64,000 nt of DNA from Micromonospora endolithica (GTDB lineage Bacteria; Actinomycetota; Actinomycetes; Mycobacteriales; Micromonosporaceae): contig NZ_RBAK01000013.1 of assembly GCF_003626595.1 (NCBI RefSeq), forward strand, positions 62,001-126,000, given 5' to 3'. How positions within the stretch are numbered: the stretch's first letter is position 1; each line of letters starts with the position of its first letter. The translations under genes were made by a program, and so were the position numbers. Under the pieces are notes generated by a model. The model did not search any database. It had not been told where the DNA came from and saw only the letters and a program-made list of their open reading frames with translations. Positions 43,431 to 52,287 of this stretch are shown here, one piece after another.

Positions 43431-43468
43431 CCGGTGCCGGCCCCGATGACCGGGGGCCGGCACCGGTC
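43429..43468. terminator. Bidirectional GC hairpin
   Basis: GACCGGTGCCGGCCCC (43429-43444) pairs with GGGGCCGGCACCGGTC (43453-43468). It lies between the ends of the convergent beta-helix and sugar-dehydrogenase genes. Confidence 0.85.
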
Positions 43469-43473
43469 GCGCG

Positions 43474-45570
43474 TCAGACCGCCGGCGTCGTCGGCACCAG
43501 GACCACCGTCGCGGTCCCGGTCTGCGGCGGTACGCCCGGCTCGGTCGGCGCGTCGGTGTACTCGGCGACGAACACCCCGGTCAGGTTGTCGGCGCCACCG
43601 TGGCCGCCGTCGACGAACGTGGTGATCGTGCCGCTGCACCCGGACGCCGAGGAGAGCGGGTGCCCGTGCTCGTCGTGCCCGAGGATGTAGGTGACCTTCA
43701 CCCGCGCGCAGTCCACCGGCAGGTCGTCGGTGACCGTCACCTCGTACGCCACCGGCTGGCCGAACTGGAACGGCTGGCCGGCCACCGGGGCGACGAACTC
43801 GACGATCGGCGCGCGCGGGCCGACCAGCAGCGGCAGGGTCGCCGCGGCCGACCGGCCGGTGCGGTCGGTGACCTTCACCGTGGGCTGGTACGACCCGTTG
43901 GACTGGAAGGTCCACGTCGGGTTCGGGTCGGTGGAGTCGACCGAGCCGTCGGCGTCGAAGTCCCAGGCGTAGCTGAGCCGGTCACCGTCCGGGTCCACCG
44001 TGCCGGCGCTGGAGAAGGTCACCGTCAGCGGGGCCTGACCGGCGATCGGTTCGGCACTGATCTTGGGAATCGGCGTGCGGTTGCCCCGGACGAAGTCGAT
44101 CCGGGACAGCTGGGCGTCCGGGTTCTCGGCGAAGTAGCCGTCACCGTACTCCAGCAGGTACAACGCGCCGTCCGGGCCGAACTCCATGTCCATCGGGTTG
44201 TCCACCACCAGCGACGGCGTCACCGGGCGGATGTCGGCCACGTCCCCGTCGGCGTCCAGGCGGAACTCCTTGATGTAGTCGCGGGTCCACTCGTAGAACA
44301 GCGGCGCCCCGTCGTAGTAGGCCGGCCACCGGGTCCGCGAGGTGCTCCGCCCGTCGTAGTCGTACGCCGGGCCGGCCATCGGGCCGACCCCGCCGGTGCC
44401 GAGCTGCGGGAACTCCCCGGAGGCGGCGGACGGGTACCAGACCTCCGGCGCCTGCACCGCCGGCAGGCGACGCAGGCCGGTGTTGCGCGGCGAGTCGTTG
44501 ACCGGGCGGGCGCAGTTGAACCTCCGCCCCGACTCACCGGTGGCGAAGTCGTGGTCGACGTACGCCAGACTCGGCGTCACGCAGTACGGCCAGCCGTAGT
44601 TCGCCGGCTCGTCGACCCGCATCCACCGACCGTGTCCGGCCGGCCCGCGGTCCGGGTCGCCGGTGGACGCGTCCGGTGAGTAGTCGGCGAGGTAGACCTC
44701 GTCGGTGCGCCGGTCGACGGCGAACCGGAACGGGTTGCGCAGGCCCATCGCGTAGATCTCCGGACGGGTCTTCGCGGTCCCCGGCCGGAACAGGTTGCCC
44801 GCCGGCACCCGGTAGCCACCGCCCGGCTTGACCCGGATCCGCAGCAGCTTGCCCCGCAGGTCGTTGGTGTTCGCCGAGGTCCGCTGCGCGTCGAAGGCCG
44901 GGTTCCGGTCGGCCCGCTCGTCGATCGGCGTGTAGCCGTCGGAGAAGAACGGGTTGGTGTCGTCCCCGGTGGACAGGTAGAGGTTGCCCTCGCTGTCGAA
45001 ATCGATCTGCCCGCCGACGTGGCAGCAGATGCCCCGGTCGGTCGGCACGTCGATGATCTGCTGCTCGGTGCGCAGGTCGAGGGTCTGCCCGGTGAGCGTG
45101 AACCGGGACAGCCGCAGCACACCCCGGAACCGCGCCCAGTCGGCCTCGGTGCCGACCAGCGGCGCGTCCCCCTCGTTGACGTCCGGGGTGGCCGGGTCGT
45201 CGACCGGGGTGTCCAGCGGCGGTGAGTAGTACAGGTACACCCACCTGTTGGTGGCGAAGTCGGGGTCGATCGCGATGCCCTGCAACCCCTCCTCGTCGTG
45301 CTCGTACACGGGCACCTCGGCGGCCAGGGTGTTCAGGCCGGTACGCGGGTCGTGCAGGCGTACCTCACCGGTGCGGGAGGTGTGCAGCACCCGCTGGTCC
45401 GGCAGCACGGCGAGGCTGACCGGCTCGCCCGGGAAGTCGTTGAGGGTGACCTTCTGGAAGCTGCTGTCCGGCGGCGGTGCGGCCGGGGCGGCGGTGACCG
45501 GCGCGGACGGCACGGCCAGGGCCGTACCCACCAGCGCCAGGGCGGACAGCAGGGCGGTTCGTCTCATCAT
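43474..45570 (-). CDS. Secreted PQQ-type sugar (glucose/sorbosone) dehydrogenase with PKD domain
   Basis: The 698-residue exported protein has a signal peptide (about residues 1-27), a six-bladed beta-propeller of the GSDH family (YEHDEEGLQGIAIDPDF, GGQIDFDSEGNLYLSTGD, MGLRNPFRFAVD, DMEFGPDGALYLLEYGDGYF), a PKD domain at about 515-600 (VDPDGDRLSYAWDFDADG), and a C-terminal Ig-like part with a Cys pair. It would oxidise sugars, or bind them, at the cell surface. The ATG has only a weak GGGGGATC upstream. It is followed on the same strand by a sugar-isomerase-like gene, a pairing common in actinomycetes. Confidence 0.88.
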   Translation of the reverse strand: MMRRTALLSALALVGTALAVPSAPVTAAPAAPPPDSSFQKVTLNDFPGEPVSLAVLPDQRVLHTSRTGEVRLHDPRTGLNTLAAEVPVYEHDEEGLQGIAIDPDFATNRWVYLYYSPPLDTPVDDPATPDVNEGDAPLVGTEADWARFRGVLRLSRFTLTGQTLDLRTEQQIIDVPTDRGICCHVGGQIDFDSEGNLYLSTGDDTNPFFSDGYTPIDERADRNPAFDAQRTSANTNDLRGKLLRIRVKPGGGYRVPAGNLFRPGTAKTRPEIYAMGLRNPFRFAVDRRTDEVYLADYSPDASTGDPDRGPAGHGRWMRVDEPANYGWPYCVTPSLAYVDHDFATGESGRRFNCARPVNDSPRNTGLRRLPAVQAPEVWYPSAASGEFPQLGTGGVGPMAGPAYDYDGRSTSRTRWPAYYDGAPLFYEWTRDYIKEFRLDADGDVADIRPVTPSLVVDNPMDMEFGPDGALYLLEYGDGYFAENPDAQLSRIDFVRGNRTPIPKISAEPIAGQAPLTVTFSSAGTVDPDGDRLSYAWDFDADGSVDSTDPNPTWTFQSNGSYQPTVKVTDRTGRSAAATLPLLVGPRAPIVEFVAPVAGQPFQFGQPVAYEVTVTDDLPVDCARVKVTYILGHDEHGHPLSSASGCSGTITTFVDGGHGGADNLTGVFVAEYTDAPTEPGVPPQTGTATVVLVPTTPAV

Positions 45571-45598
45571 CGTGCGGATCCCCCGATGGTGTCGGCGG

Positions 45599-46561
45599 TC
45601 AGTAGCGGAGCGAGGCGAGGTACGCGTAGCCGACCCGGGCGGTCTCCAGCGCGTCGGCGGGGGAGCGGGGCGGGGTGCCGGCGTCGTCGCGCTCGACGAT
45701 GTACTCCTCGATCCCGGCCTCCCGGGACCGGTCGAAGATCCGGCCGAAGTCGATCAGGCCGTCGCCGAGGTCGGCGAAGCTGGCGTTGGTGTCCATGTCC
45801 TTGACGTGCACCTGGCGGATCCGGCCCCGGTGCTCCCGGATCACGTCGACCGGGTCCTGTGCGCCGCGCCAGGTCCAGAACAGGTCCAGTTCGAAGTGGA
45901 CGTACCGGGGGTCGGTCTCGTCGGCCAGGATGTCGAAGCCGCGACGCCCGTCGGTCAGCGGCACGAACTCCAGCTGGTGGTTGTGGTAACCGAACTGGAT
46001 GCCCGCGCGCGCGGCCATCCGGCCGGCCCGGTTGAGGTCCCGGGCCAGCGCGCGGTAGCGGCCCGGGTCGCGGATCGGCTGGCCGTCCTCGCCGATGCCG
46101 AAGAACGGGTGCGCGAGGTAGGTGCAGCCGACCGTGTTGGCGTCGGCCAGCACCTGCTCCCAGGCGTCGGCGTCGAACGGCTGCGGGACGCCGGCGTGGC
46201 CGGAGGTCGCCCGCAGCCCGGCCGCGTCCAGCGCCGCCCGGAACTGGGCGGCGGTGCGCCCGACGAAGCCCGCGTGCTCCACCCGGCGGTACCCGATCTC
46301 GCGGAGCGCGGCGAGCGTGCCGGGCAGGTCGGCGGCGAGCTGGTCGCGCAACGTGTAGAGCTGGATGCTGATCCGGTCGGCCGGTACCCGGCGCCGGCCG
46401 GGCCGGCCGTGGGTGGCGGCGGTGTCGGCGGCGGCGGCCGGGCCGGCCAGCAGCCCGGCGGTGCCCACAGCCGCGGCGGACACGGTGGCGGCGCGGAGGA
46501 TCCCGCGCCGGGTGAGGGGGTCGAGCCCTTCGGTCGGGGTGTGGCGGTCACGTTGATCCAC
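45599..46561 (-). CDS. Sugar phosphate isomerase/epimerase-like TIM-barrel protein, Tat-exported
   Basis: The 320-residue protein starts with a twin-arginine-type signal (TRRGILRAATVSAAAVG, mature near residue 45) and continues as an AP-endonuclease-2-type TIM barrel: ISIQLYTLRDQL, YHNHQLEFVPL, HFELDLFWTWRGG-like, and VHVKDMD. The metal-site His, Glu and Asp are in place. The family includes xylose-isomerase-like epimerases and inositol enzymes. The GTG at 46561 follows AAGGGACC. It lies upstream of the secreted sugar dehydrogenase on the same strand, so the two may act on the same extracellular sugar. Confidence 0.84.
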   Translation of the reverse strand: MDQRDRHTPTEGLDPLTRRGILRAATVSAAAVGTAGLLAGPAAAADTAATHGRPGRRRVPADRISIQLYTLRDQLAADLPGTLAALREIGYRRVEHAGFVGRTAAQFRAALDAAGLRATSGHAGVPQPFDADAWEQVLADANTVGCTYLAHPFFGIGEDGQPIRDPGRYRALARDLNRAGRMAARAGIQFGYHNHQLEFVPLTDGRRGFDILADETDPRYVHFELDLFWTWRGAQDPVDVIREHRGRIRQVHVKDMDTNASFADLGDGLIDFGRIFDRSREAGIEEYIVERDDAGTPPRSPADALETARVGYAYLASLRY

Positions 46562-47162
46562 AGGTGGTCCCTTCCTGCCGGACGGTGACGTCCGGACGGT
46601 CGCTGGTCGAACCGACCCGGATCCGGGCACGACGGACCGGCCGGACGGGGGTCCGGCGTCGACGGTCGCGGCGGGTACGGGCGGACGGGCGCCGAGGGGC
46701 GCCGGGCCGGGTCTCGGGATCGTCCCGAAAATCGACCAATGGACAACTTTGTATCTCGATCGGACCGTACCCTTACCGCGTCGTGAAGGCAAAGGTCTGC
46801 CGACAAGAGCGAAACTTCCGCTCTCGGCGACGAAAGTCGCCGGGCCGGGCGTGGGTCGACGCCCATCGCCGGTGGGTGTCCGAAAGCGATCGCGCTGTTC
46901 GCCGCGCGGGCGCGGGCCGGGGCGGGCCGCGGTGGTGGTACGGGAAATCCGGCCCTGGCCGGCGGGAAACGGACGGAAGGCGCCAGGCGGGTCCGGCCGG
47001 TCCCAGGCTGGTCGGGAGGCGCCGACGGCGGACGAGCGACCCATTGTGTGGCGCATCGGAAATCGTGCACGTCATTGTCCCGGCGATTCCGTGAAAATTG
47101 CGCGGATAACTGCGCGAGTGGAGAGGATGAGCCGAGGGACAACAAATACGGGGGGACGCATC
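46562..47162. other. Intergenic region with two adjacent hairpins
   Basis: I find no gene in these 601 bases between the divergent isomerase-like and L,D-transpeptidase genes. AGAGCG/CGCTCT (46806-46824) and the perfect GGCGAC-GAAA-GTCGCC (46826-46841) form neighbouring hairpins, the second with a GNRA tetraloop. The stretch 46730-46800 is AT-richer and probably holds promoters. No known riboswitch consensus could be fitted. Confidence 0.5.
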
Positions 47163-48428
47163 ATGGATCTGAGGCGGCGATTCGCGCTGTTGGCGGTGAC
47201 CGTCGCGGCCACGCCTCTGGCCCTCGGCGGCTGCACCGCCGAGGAACGCTCGGCCGACCGGCCGGCGCAGGGCCGGGCCGCGCCACCCGAGCTGACCGTC
47301 ACACCGACCGACCGCACCCGGAACGTACCGCTCTCCGCCGAGGTGGGCACCGCTGTCCGGGGCGGCCGGGTCACCGCCGTGCGGTTCACCGACGACCGGG
47401 GTGCCGAGGTCAGGGGTGAACCCCGCGAGGACGGTTCGTCCTGGGTGCCGGCCGCGCCGTTGAAGCCGGAGCGCACCTACACGGCCGAGGTGACCGCGAC
47501 CGGCGACTCCGGCGCGACCACCACCCGGAGGACGACCTTCACCACGATGCCGGCACCGACCAAGCCGGCGGTCACCAGCACTCTCTATTTCGCCGGTAAC
47601 CGGACGTACGGCACCGCCATGCCGGTCACCGTCGCATTCGACCCGCCTATTCCGAAAGAGGCTCGCGACGACGTCCAACGACGATTGTTCGTGAAGACCG
47701 ATCCGCCGCAGCCGGGGGCCTGGTCGTGGGTGTCCGACGGCAGCCAGGTCTACTACCGGGCGCCCGACTTCTGGCGGCCGGGCACCACGATCACCGTCCG
47801 CGCCGGCCTGGCGGGCCTGCCGATCGGCAAGGACCAGGTCGGCGACGACGACCGTACCGCCACCTCGAAGATCGGCCGGCAGGTCGCCCTGGAAATCGAC
47901 AACGCCAGCAAGCAGATGTCGGTGGTCCGCGACGGCAAGGTGGTACGCCGGATCCCGGTGAGCCTCGGCAAGCCGAGCACGCCGACCTCCAGCGGCAAGA
48001 TGGTGATCATGGAGAAGCACCAGCAGACGACCTTCGACACCCGGGGATCGGCCGACCCCTACGTGGTCGACGTCGAGGACGCCCAGCGCCTCACCTGGGG
48101 CGGCGAGTTCATCCACGGCGCGCCGTGGTCGGAGGGGGACCAGGGCAGCACCAACGTCTCGCACGGCTGCACCAACGTCTCCGCCGCCGCCGCGGACTGG
48201 CTGATGGGCGTCACCCAGGTCGGCGACCTGGTGACGGTCAAGGGCACCGAGGTCGAGCTGACCGAGGGCAACGGCTGGACCGCGTGGAACGTCAGCTGGG
48301 ACCAGTTCGTCAAGGGCAGCGCCCTGCCGGTGCCGTCCGGGCTGCGACCCAGCCCGACGACGCCGGCGCACCCGGGTGCCGTGGCCGGCGGATCGCCGGC
48401 GCCCGCGCCGTCGGTCAGCGGCGGCTGA
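47163..48428 (+). CDS. L,D-transpeptidase lipoprotein (YkuD domain)
   Basis: This 421-residue protein has a lipobox LGGC (Cys24), two Ig-like domains (about 45-125 and 130-235), and a YkuD catalytic domain with His318 in FIHGAPW and Cys336 in VSHGCTNVS, followed by a Pro/Ala/Ser-rich tail. It forms 3-3 cross-links in peptidoglycan on the outer face of the membrane, like the LdtMt2 type of mycobacteria. The ATG at 47163 follows GGGGGGACGC; an in-frame ATG at 47127 is less well served. Hairpins in the long upstream region could form its leader. Confidence 0.92.
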   Translation: MDLRRRFALLAVTVAATPLALGGCTAEERSADRPAQGRAAPPELTVTPTDRTRNVPLSAEVGTAVRGGRVTAVRFTDDRGAEVRGEPREDGSSWVPAAPLKPERTYTAEVTATGDSGATTTRRTTFTTMPAPTKPAVTSTLYFAGNRTYGTAMPVTVAFDPPIPKEARDDVQRRLFVKTDPPQPGAWSWVSDGSQVYYRAPDFWRPGTTITVRAGLAGLPIGKDQVGDDDRTATSKIGRQVALEIDNASKQMSVVRDGKVVRRIPVSLGKPSTPTSSGKMVIMEKHQQTTFDTRGSADPYVVDVEDAQRLTWGGEFIHGAPWSEGDQGSTNVSHGCTNVSAAAADWLMGVTQVGDLVTVKGTEVELTEGNGWTAWNVSWDQFVKGSALPVPSGLRPSPTTPAHPGAVAGGSPAPAPSVSGG

Positions 48429-48448
48429 CCACGGGGTACGCACCGACG

Positions 48449-48479
48449 CGCCCGGCCCGCCCGCACGGTGGGCCGGGCG
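48449..48479. terminator. GC hairpin between convergent genes
   Basis: CGCCCGGCCC (48449-48458) pairs with GGGCCGGGCG (48470-48479). It serves the L,D-transpeptidase and the minus-strand SMP-30-like gene, whose stop is at 48481. Confidence 0.8.
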
Positions 48480-48480
48480 T

Positions 48481-49500
48481 TCAGGTCAGGGGCACCCGGC
48501 CGATGCCGGGACCGGTCAGGCTGCCCAGCCAGAGCCGGTCGCCGTCCTGCCGCACCCCGGTGATCATGTCGTACGCCCCGGCCGGCCCGTGCAGGGTGCG
48601 CAGCACCCGCCCGTCGGCGTCGACCAGCGCGACCAGGCCGTAGCGCAACGGCTTCGGCTGCACGGCGGCCGGCAGCACCGCCACCACCTGCCGCAGCCGC
48701 GGGTGCGGCAGCAGCCGTTCGACCACCGGCACCCGCGGGCTGGGCAGCGCGATCCAGTACGTGCCGTCGCCCACCGGGGTCAGGTTGTCCGGATATGCCG
48801 GCAGGTCGGCCAGCTCGGTCACCGTGCCGTCCGGCAGGCTCACCCGGACCAGCCGGTGGGTGGACGTCTCCACCAGCATCAGCGCCGACTCGTCCGGGGT
48901 CAGCGCGATCCCGTTCGGGAAGTAGAGCCCGGCGCAGACCACCTCGGTGCGCCCGCTCCCGGGGTGGTACGCGAGCACCCGCCCGTTCGGCCGGTGCTCC
49001 AGCAGGTCCCGCTTCCAGTGCGAGACCGGGAACCGGTAGGACGAATCGGTGAAGTAGACCGTGCCGTCCCGGGCGATCGTGGCGTTGTCGGCCAGGTGCG
49101 GCGTCTCCCCGTTGCCGCTCAGGTCCCGGATCACCCCGTCCCCGGTGATCCGCAGCAACCCCCGGTACGCGTCGCACACGACGAGGCTGCCGTCGCGGGG
49201 GTCCACCTCCAGCCCGAGCGGCCGGCCCCCGGTGTCGGCGAGCAACTCCGGCCGGGTACCGGCCGGCGCGTCGGCCGGCCACCACCAGATCCGGCCGTCC
49301 TCGGCCCCGCTGACCACCCGCCCGGCCGGGTCGACGACCACGTCCTCCGGACCGGCGGAACCCGCCGGCAGCGGCAGCAGCTCGACCGCGTCGAGCCGGG
49401 TGTCGGTCGGCGCCCACGGCCCGTCCAGCGGCGGTGGGACGGTGGCCGGCTCGCGGACGGGCCGGATCAGCAACGGTACGCGGGTGCGGGGAGCGACCAT
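48481..49500 (-). CDS. SMP-30/strictosidine-synthase-like beta-propeller protein
   Basis: The 339-residue protein is a calcium-dependent six-bladed propeller. Diagnostic stretches are GPEDVVVDPAGRVVSGAEDGRIW, NGETPHLADNATIARDGTVYFTDSS, AGLYFPNGIALTPDESALMLVE, and YPDNLTPVGDGTYWIAL. Members hydrolyse lactones or phosphotriesters or have lost activity. There is no signal peptide. The ATG at 49500 is chosen because upstream residues are low-complexity. The family is clear; the reaction is not. Confidence 0.85.
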   Translation of the reverse strand: MVAPRTRVPLLIRPVREPATVPPPLDGPWAPTDTRLDAVELLPLPAGSAGPEDVVVDPAGRVVSGAEDGRIWWWPADAPAGTRPELLADTGGRPLGLEVDPRDGSLVVCDAYRGLLRITGDGVIRDLSGNGETPHLADNATIARDGTVYFTDSSYRFPVSHWKRDLLEHRPNGRVLAYHPGSGRTEVVCAGLYFPNGIALTPDESALMLVETSTHRLVRVSLPDGTVTELADLPAYPDNLTPVGDGTYWIALPSPRVPVVERLLPHPRLRQVVAVLPAAVQPKPLRYGLVALVDADGRVLRTLHGPAGAYDMITGVRQDGDRLWLGSLTGPGIGRVPLT

Positions 49501-49699
49501 CCGCCCATTCTCACCCGCCACCGTCGGGACGGACAGCCCCCGCGGCGGCCGCGCACGGTCCGGTCGGGCTGCCCAGGGGGGCGCACGGCCCGGCGGTGAC
49601 GCGGTCCCACCAGCCCGGACGTCGTCCTCCCGGGGGATCGGGGATGCCCCGGGGTCCGACCCTGGATGTACCCGGATCCCCCTCTCCCGAGGGGCGGAA

Positions 49700-50113
49700 A
49701 TGTCGGTGCCGGGGGCTAGATTCGGTGACATGGGGCAGCACGAAGAGCGGTTCCACGTGGAGGTCGGCGTGGGTGACCAGGTGGTGGACGTGCGAGCGAT
49801 CGGTGAGGTCGACGTGGCGACGGTCGCCGCGTTCCGCGCCGCGCTGTGGGCGGCGCCGGCGGGGTCGGTGGTCCGCCTCGACGTGTCCGGTGTCCGGGTT
49901 CTCTCCGCCGCCGGAGTCCGGGCCCTGCTGGCGGCGCACCGACGCATCCGCGCGCGCGGCGGCGAGCTGGTGCTGGTCGGTCCCGACCCGGTCGTGTCCC
50001 GGGTGCTGCGGGTGACCGGCCTGCACCGGATCATCCCGGTGGTGGACACGCGACTCGACCGTGGCGCCGACGGCGTGGCCCGCGCCGGCGACCGGGAGCT
50101 GGTGGCCTGCTGA
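49700..50113 (+). CDS. STAS-domain anti-sigma factor antagonist
   Basis: The 137-residue protein is a SpoIIAA-like STAS domain: VDVRAIGEVDVATVAAFRAAL, then VVRLDVSGVRVLSAAGVRALLAAHRR with the phosphorylatable Ser in the VLSAAG loop, and LVLVGPDPVVSRVLRVTGL. It would bind an anti-sigma kinase in a partner-switching stress pathway. I chose the ATG at 49700 because GAGGGG is ideally spaced; the ATG at 49730 (MGQHEERFHVEV) is the alternative. No kinase or sigma gene is adjacent. Confidence 0.85.
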   Translation: MSVPGARFGDMGQHEERFHVEVGVGDQVVDVRAIGEVDVATVAAFRAALWAAPAGSVVRLDVSGVRVLSAAGVRALLAAHRRIRARGGELVLVGPDPVVSRVLRVTGLHRIIPVVDTRLDRGADGVARAGDRELVAC

Positions 50114-50122
50114 TCCGCCGCC

Positions 50123-50158
50123 CCGGTCGGGTGCCGCCGGCGGGCGACACCCGACCGG
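50123..50158. terminator. GC hairpin between convergent genes
   Basis: CCGGTCGGGTG (50123-50133) pairs with CACCCGACCGG (50148-50158). It separates the STAS gene from the convergent FKBP gene. Confidence 0.8.
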
Positions 50159-50164
50159 CGGGTC

Positions 50165-50557
50165 TCAGCGGACGTCGAGCAGGTCGACCACGAAGACCAG
50201 GGTCTCGCCGGGCTTGATCACGCCGCCCGCGCCCCGGTCGCCGTAGCCGAGGTGCGGCGGGATGGTGAGCTTGCGCCGGCCCCCCACGCGCATGCCGACC
50301 ACGCCCCGGTCCCAGCCGGCGATGACCTGTCCGCCGCCCAGCGGGAACTCGAAGGTCTCGCTCCGGTTCCAGGACGAGTCGAACTCGCGCCCGCTGGAGT
50401 GCGAGACACCCACGTAGTGGACGCTGACCAGCTGACCCGGCTGGGCCTCCGGCCCGTCGCCGACGGTGATGTCCTCGGTCACGAGGTCGGCGGGCGGCGC
50501 GCCCTCGATCGGACCCACCTCGGGCTTGCCCGAACGGGCGCCTGCTGCCTGGTTCAT
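50165..50557 (-). CDS. FKBP-type peptidyl-prolyl cis-trans isomerase
   Basis: The 130-residue cytoplasmic FKBP has VSVHYVGVSHSSGREFDSSW, the GQVIAGWDRGVVGMRVGGRRKLTIPPHLGYG core, and a C-terminal TLVFVVDLLDV. The Trp and Tyr of the FK506 pocket are present. The start ATG is near GGCAGGAG. It helps folding of proteins by proline isomerisation. No operon partner. Confidence 0.93.
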   Translation of the reverse strand: MNQAAGARSGKPEVGPIEGAPPADLVTEDITVGDGPEAQPGQLVSVHYVGVSHSSGREFDSSWNRSETFEFPLGGGQVIAGWDRGVVGMRVGGRRKLTIPPHLGYGDRGAGGVIKPGETLVFVVDLLDVR

Positions 50558-50688
50558 GCGGGAATCTCCTGCCGTTTCGGTCCGGTTGTCCGGTCACCGT
50601 TGATCCTGCCGGATCGCGTCCCACCGATGCCCGGCGGTCCCGACCGGGGCCCCGGTCGGGACGACCGTGGGCACCCGGACACGGATCG

Positions 50689-50716
50689 GCGGGCGTCACC
50701 GGTGGGTGACGCCCGC
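50689..50716 (-). terminator. Hairpin downstream of the DoxX gene
   Basis: GCGGGCGTCACC (50689-50700) and GGTGACGCCCGC (50705-50716) form a perfect 12-bp stem with a four-base loop. It follows the stop of the minus-strand DoxX-like gene at 50739. Confidence 0.8.
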
Positions 50717-50738
50717 TCTCCGGTGGTGCCGGGTCGGC

Positions 50739-51287
50739 TCAGCGGAGCCAGGGGAACCGCTGGACCAGGGGGAGCTTGGCCCAGGTCCGGCCGAGGCCGA
50801 GGGTGTCGCCGGCGCCGACCAGGGCGAGGGCGGCGAGGATGGCGGCGCTGATCAGGTGGTCGTCCATGAACGGGTTGTTCTCGGGAGGCAGCACGACCGT
50901 CCACATCAGCACGTAGAGCAGACCCCCGGCGACGGCGGCGACGCGCATCCCGATGCCGAGGAGCAGCGCCACGCCGATGCCCGCCAGGCCGATCATGAAC
51001 AGCCAGTCGGCCCAGGCGGCGCCGGCGATGTCGTTGTAGAGGCCCTTGAACGGGCCGGCGGCGCCGAAGGTCAGGAAACCCTTGGTCGGGCTGCCGCCCT
51101 CGATCCAGGCGTTCTTCGCCTCGGTGGCGAATCCCAGACCGAAGACCTTGTCCAGGAACGCCCAGAGGAAGGTCCAGCCGAGAGCGATCCGGATGCCGGC
51201 GAAGACGTACCGGGTGGCGCGCTCACGGGGGGTCTCGGCCGCCGGAGCGATGGTGGCGGCGGTGTTCCGCTCGATTGTCGCGGTCAT
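50739..51287 (-). CDS. DoxX-family membrane protein
   Basis: The roughly 182-residue protein has four hydrophobic segments typical of DoxX: RIALGWTFLWAFLDKVFGLG, WADWLFMIGLAGIGVALLLGIG, AAVAGGLLYVLMWTVVLPP and LISAAILAALALVGAGD. DoxX proteins are linked to thiol or quinone redox control in the membrane, but individual roles vary. The ATG at 51287 and a GTG at 51296 are both possible starts. It is divergent from the CBS-domain gene with about 220 bases between starts. Confidence 0.84.
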   Translation of the reverse strand: MTATIERNTAATIAPAAETPRERATRYVFAGIRIALGWTFLWAFLDKVFGLGFATEAKNAWIEGGSPTKGFLTFGAAGPFKGLYNDIAGAAWADWLFMIGLAGIGVALLLGIGMRVAAVAGGLLYVLMWTVVLPPENNPFMDDHLISAAILAALALVGAGDTLGLGRTWAKLPLVQRFPWLR

Positions 51288-51508
51288 GGTCTCCACGTCC
51301 CTTCAGGTGTCGCACCGCGCTTCCCGGTGGCATCTCCATTGGACGCTCGTGGGCGGCGCGGCAGCAGGGCCGACCGGGCCCTGCCGGACCGGGTCCTTCG
51401 ACCCCTCCCGGACCGGTCCGCCCGGCACCGGCGGCCCGGTCGCGGGACCCTGCCGCCCGGCCCGGCGCGTCCGTAGCGTCGGTGTGGAGAAGAGGCAGGG
51501 AGGCCGTG

Positions 51509-52204
51509 ATGAGGACCTGGCAGGTGGGCGACGTGATGACGCGGGACGTCGCGACGGTGGGGGAGGAGGCACCGTACCGGGCGGTCGTCGACATCCTGGT
51601 CCGGCGTGGGATCAGTGGCGTGCCGGTGGTGGACGGCTTCCGCCGCGTGCTCGGGGTGGTGTCCGAGTCGGATCTGCTGCACAAGATCGAGCGGTCCGGC
51701 GAGCCGGAGCAACGGCGCATCTTCCAGGGGCGGCGGCACCGCAGCGCCCGGGAGAAGGCCGACGCGCTGCTGGCCCGGGACCTGATGACCGCGCCGCCGG
51801 TGACGACCGGGCCGCAGGCTCCGATCTCCGCCGCCGCGCGGCAGTTGGACCGGGAGGGGGTCAAGCGGCTGCCGGTGCTCGACGACCTCGGTCGGCTGGT
51901 CGGCATCGTCACCCGCGGTGACCTGCTGCGGGTGCACCTGCGGACCGACGCGGAGATCCGCGAGGACGTGGTCCAGGAGGTGCTGCGCGGGGTGCTCGCC
52001 GTCCGGGACGGCCTGGTGACCGTGCGGGTCCGCGACGGAGAGGTGGTCCTGGACGGCCGGCTCGACCGGCGCAGCGCCGCCGACCTGGCCGCCCGGCTCG
52101 CCGGCCAGGTCAGCGGTGTGGTGCGGGTGACCAGCACGGTCGCGTACGACGTCGACGACACGCCGCGCGACCGGCAACCGGGGCGGGTGACCCCGGTCGC
52201 CTGA
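51509..52204 (+). CDS. CBS-pair and BON-domain protein
   Basis: This 231-residue protein has two CBS motifs (VGDVMTRDVATVGEEAPYRAVVDILV... and ARDLMTAPPVTTGPQAPISAAARQL...) forming one adenylate-binding Bateman module at about 1-150, and a C-terminal BON domain (VVLDGRLDRRSAADLAARLAGQVSGV). This architecture is frequent in actinobacterial dormancy and stress regulons and is thought to sense adenine nucleotides. The ATG at 51509 follows GGGAGG. The long gap upstream (51288-51508) shows no other gene. Confidence 0.88.
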   Translation: MRTWQVGDVMTRDVATVGEEAPYRAVVDILVRRGISGVPVVDGFRRVLGVVSESDLLHKIERSGEPEQRRIFQGRRHRSAREKADALLARDLMTAPPVTTGPQAPISAAARQLDREGVKRLPVLDDLGRLVGIVTRGDLLRVHLRTDAEIREDVVQEVLRGVLAVRDGLVTVRVRDGEVVLDGRLDRRSAADLAARLAGQVSGVVRVTSTVAYDVDDTPRDRQPGRVTPVA

Positions 52205-52287
52205 CTCCCGTGGTGGACGCGCCGCCGCTGGGGCGGCCGGCCGGGGCGGGAGTGGTGCGCGGCGGCGGGTCGGTCACCCCGGGCCGG

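Noticed and set aside
46562-47162. c-di-AMP (ydaO) riboswitch ahead of a cell-wall gene
   Set aside because: The conserved ydaO blocks could not be found; only simple hairpins are visible.
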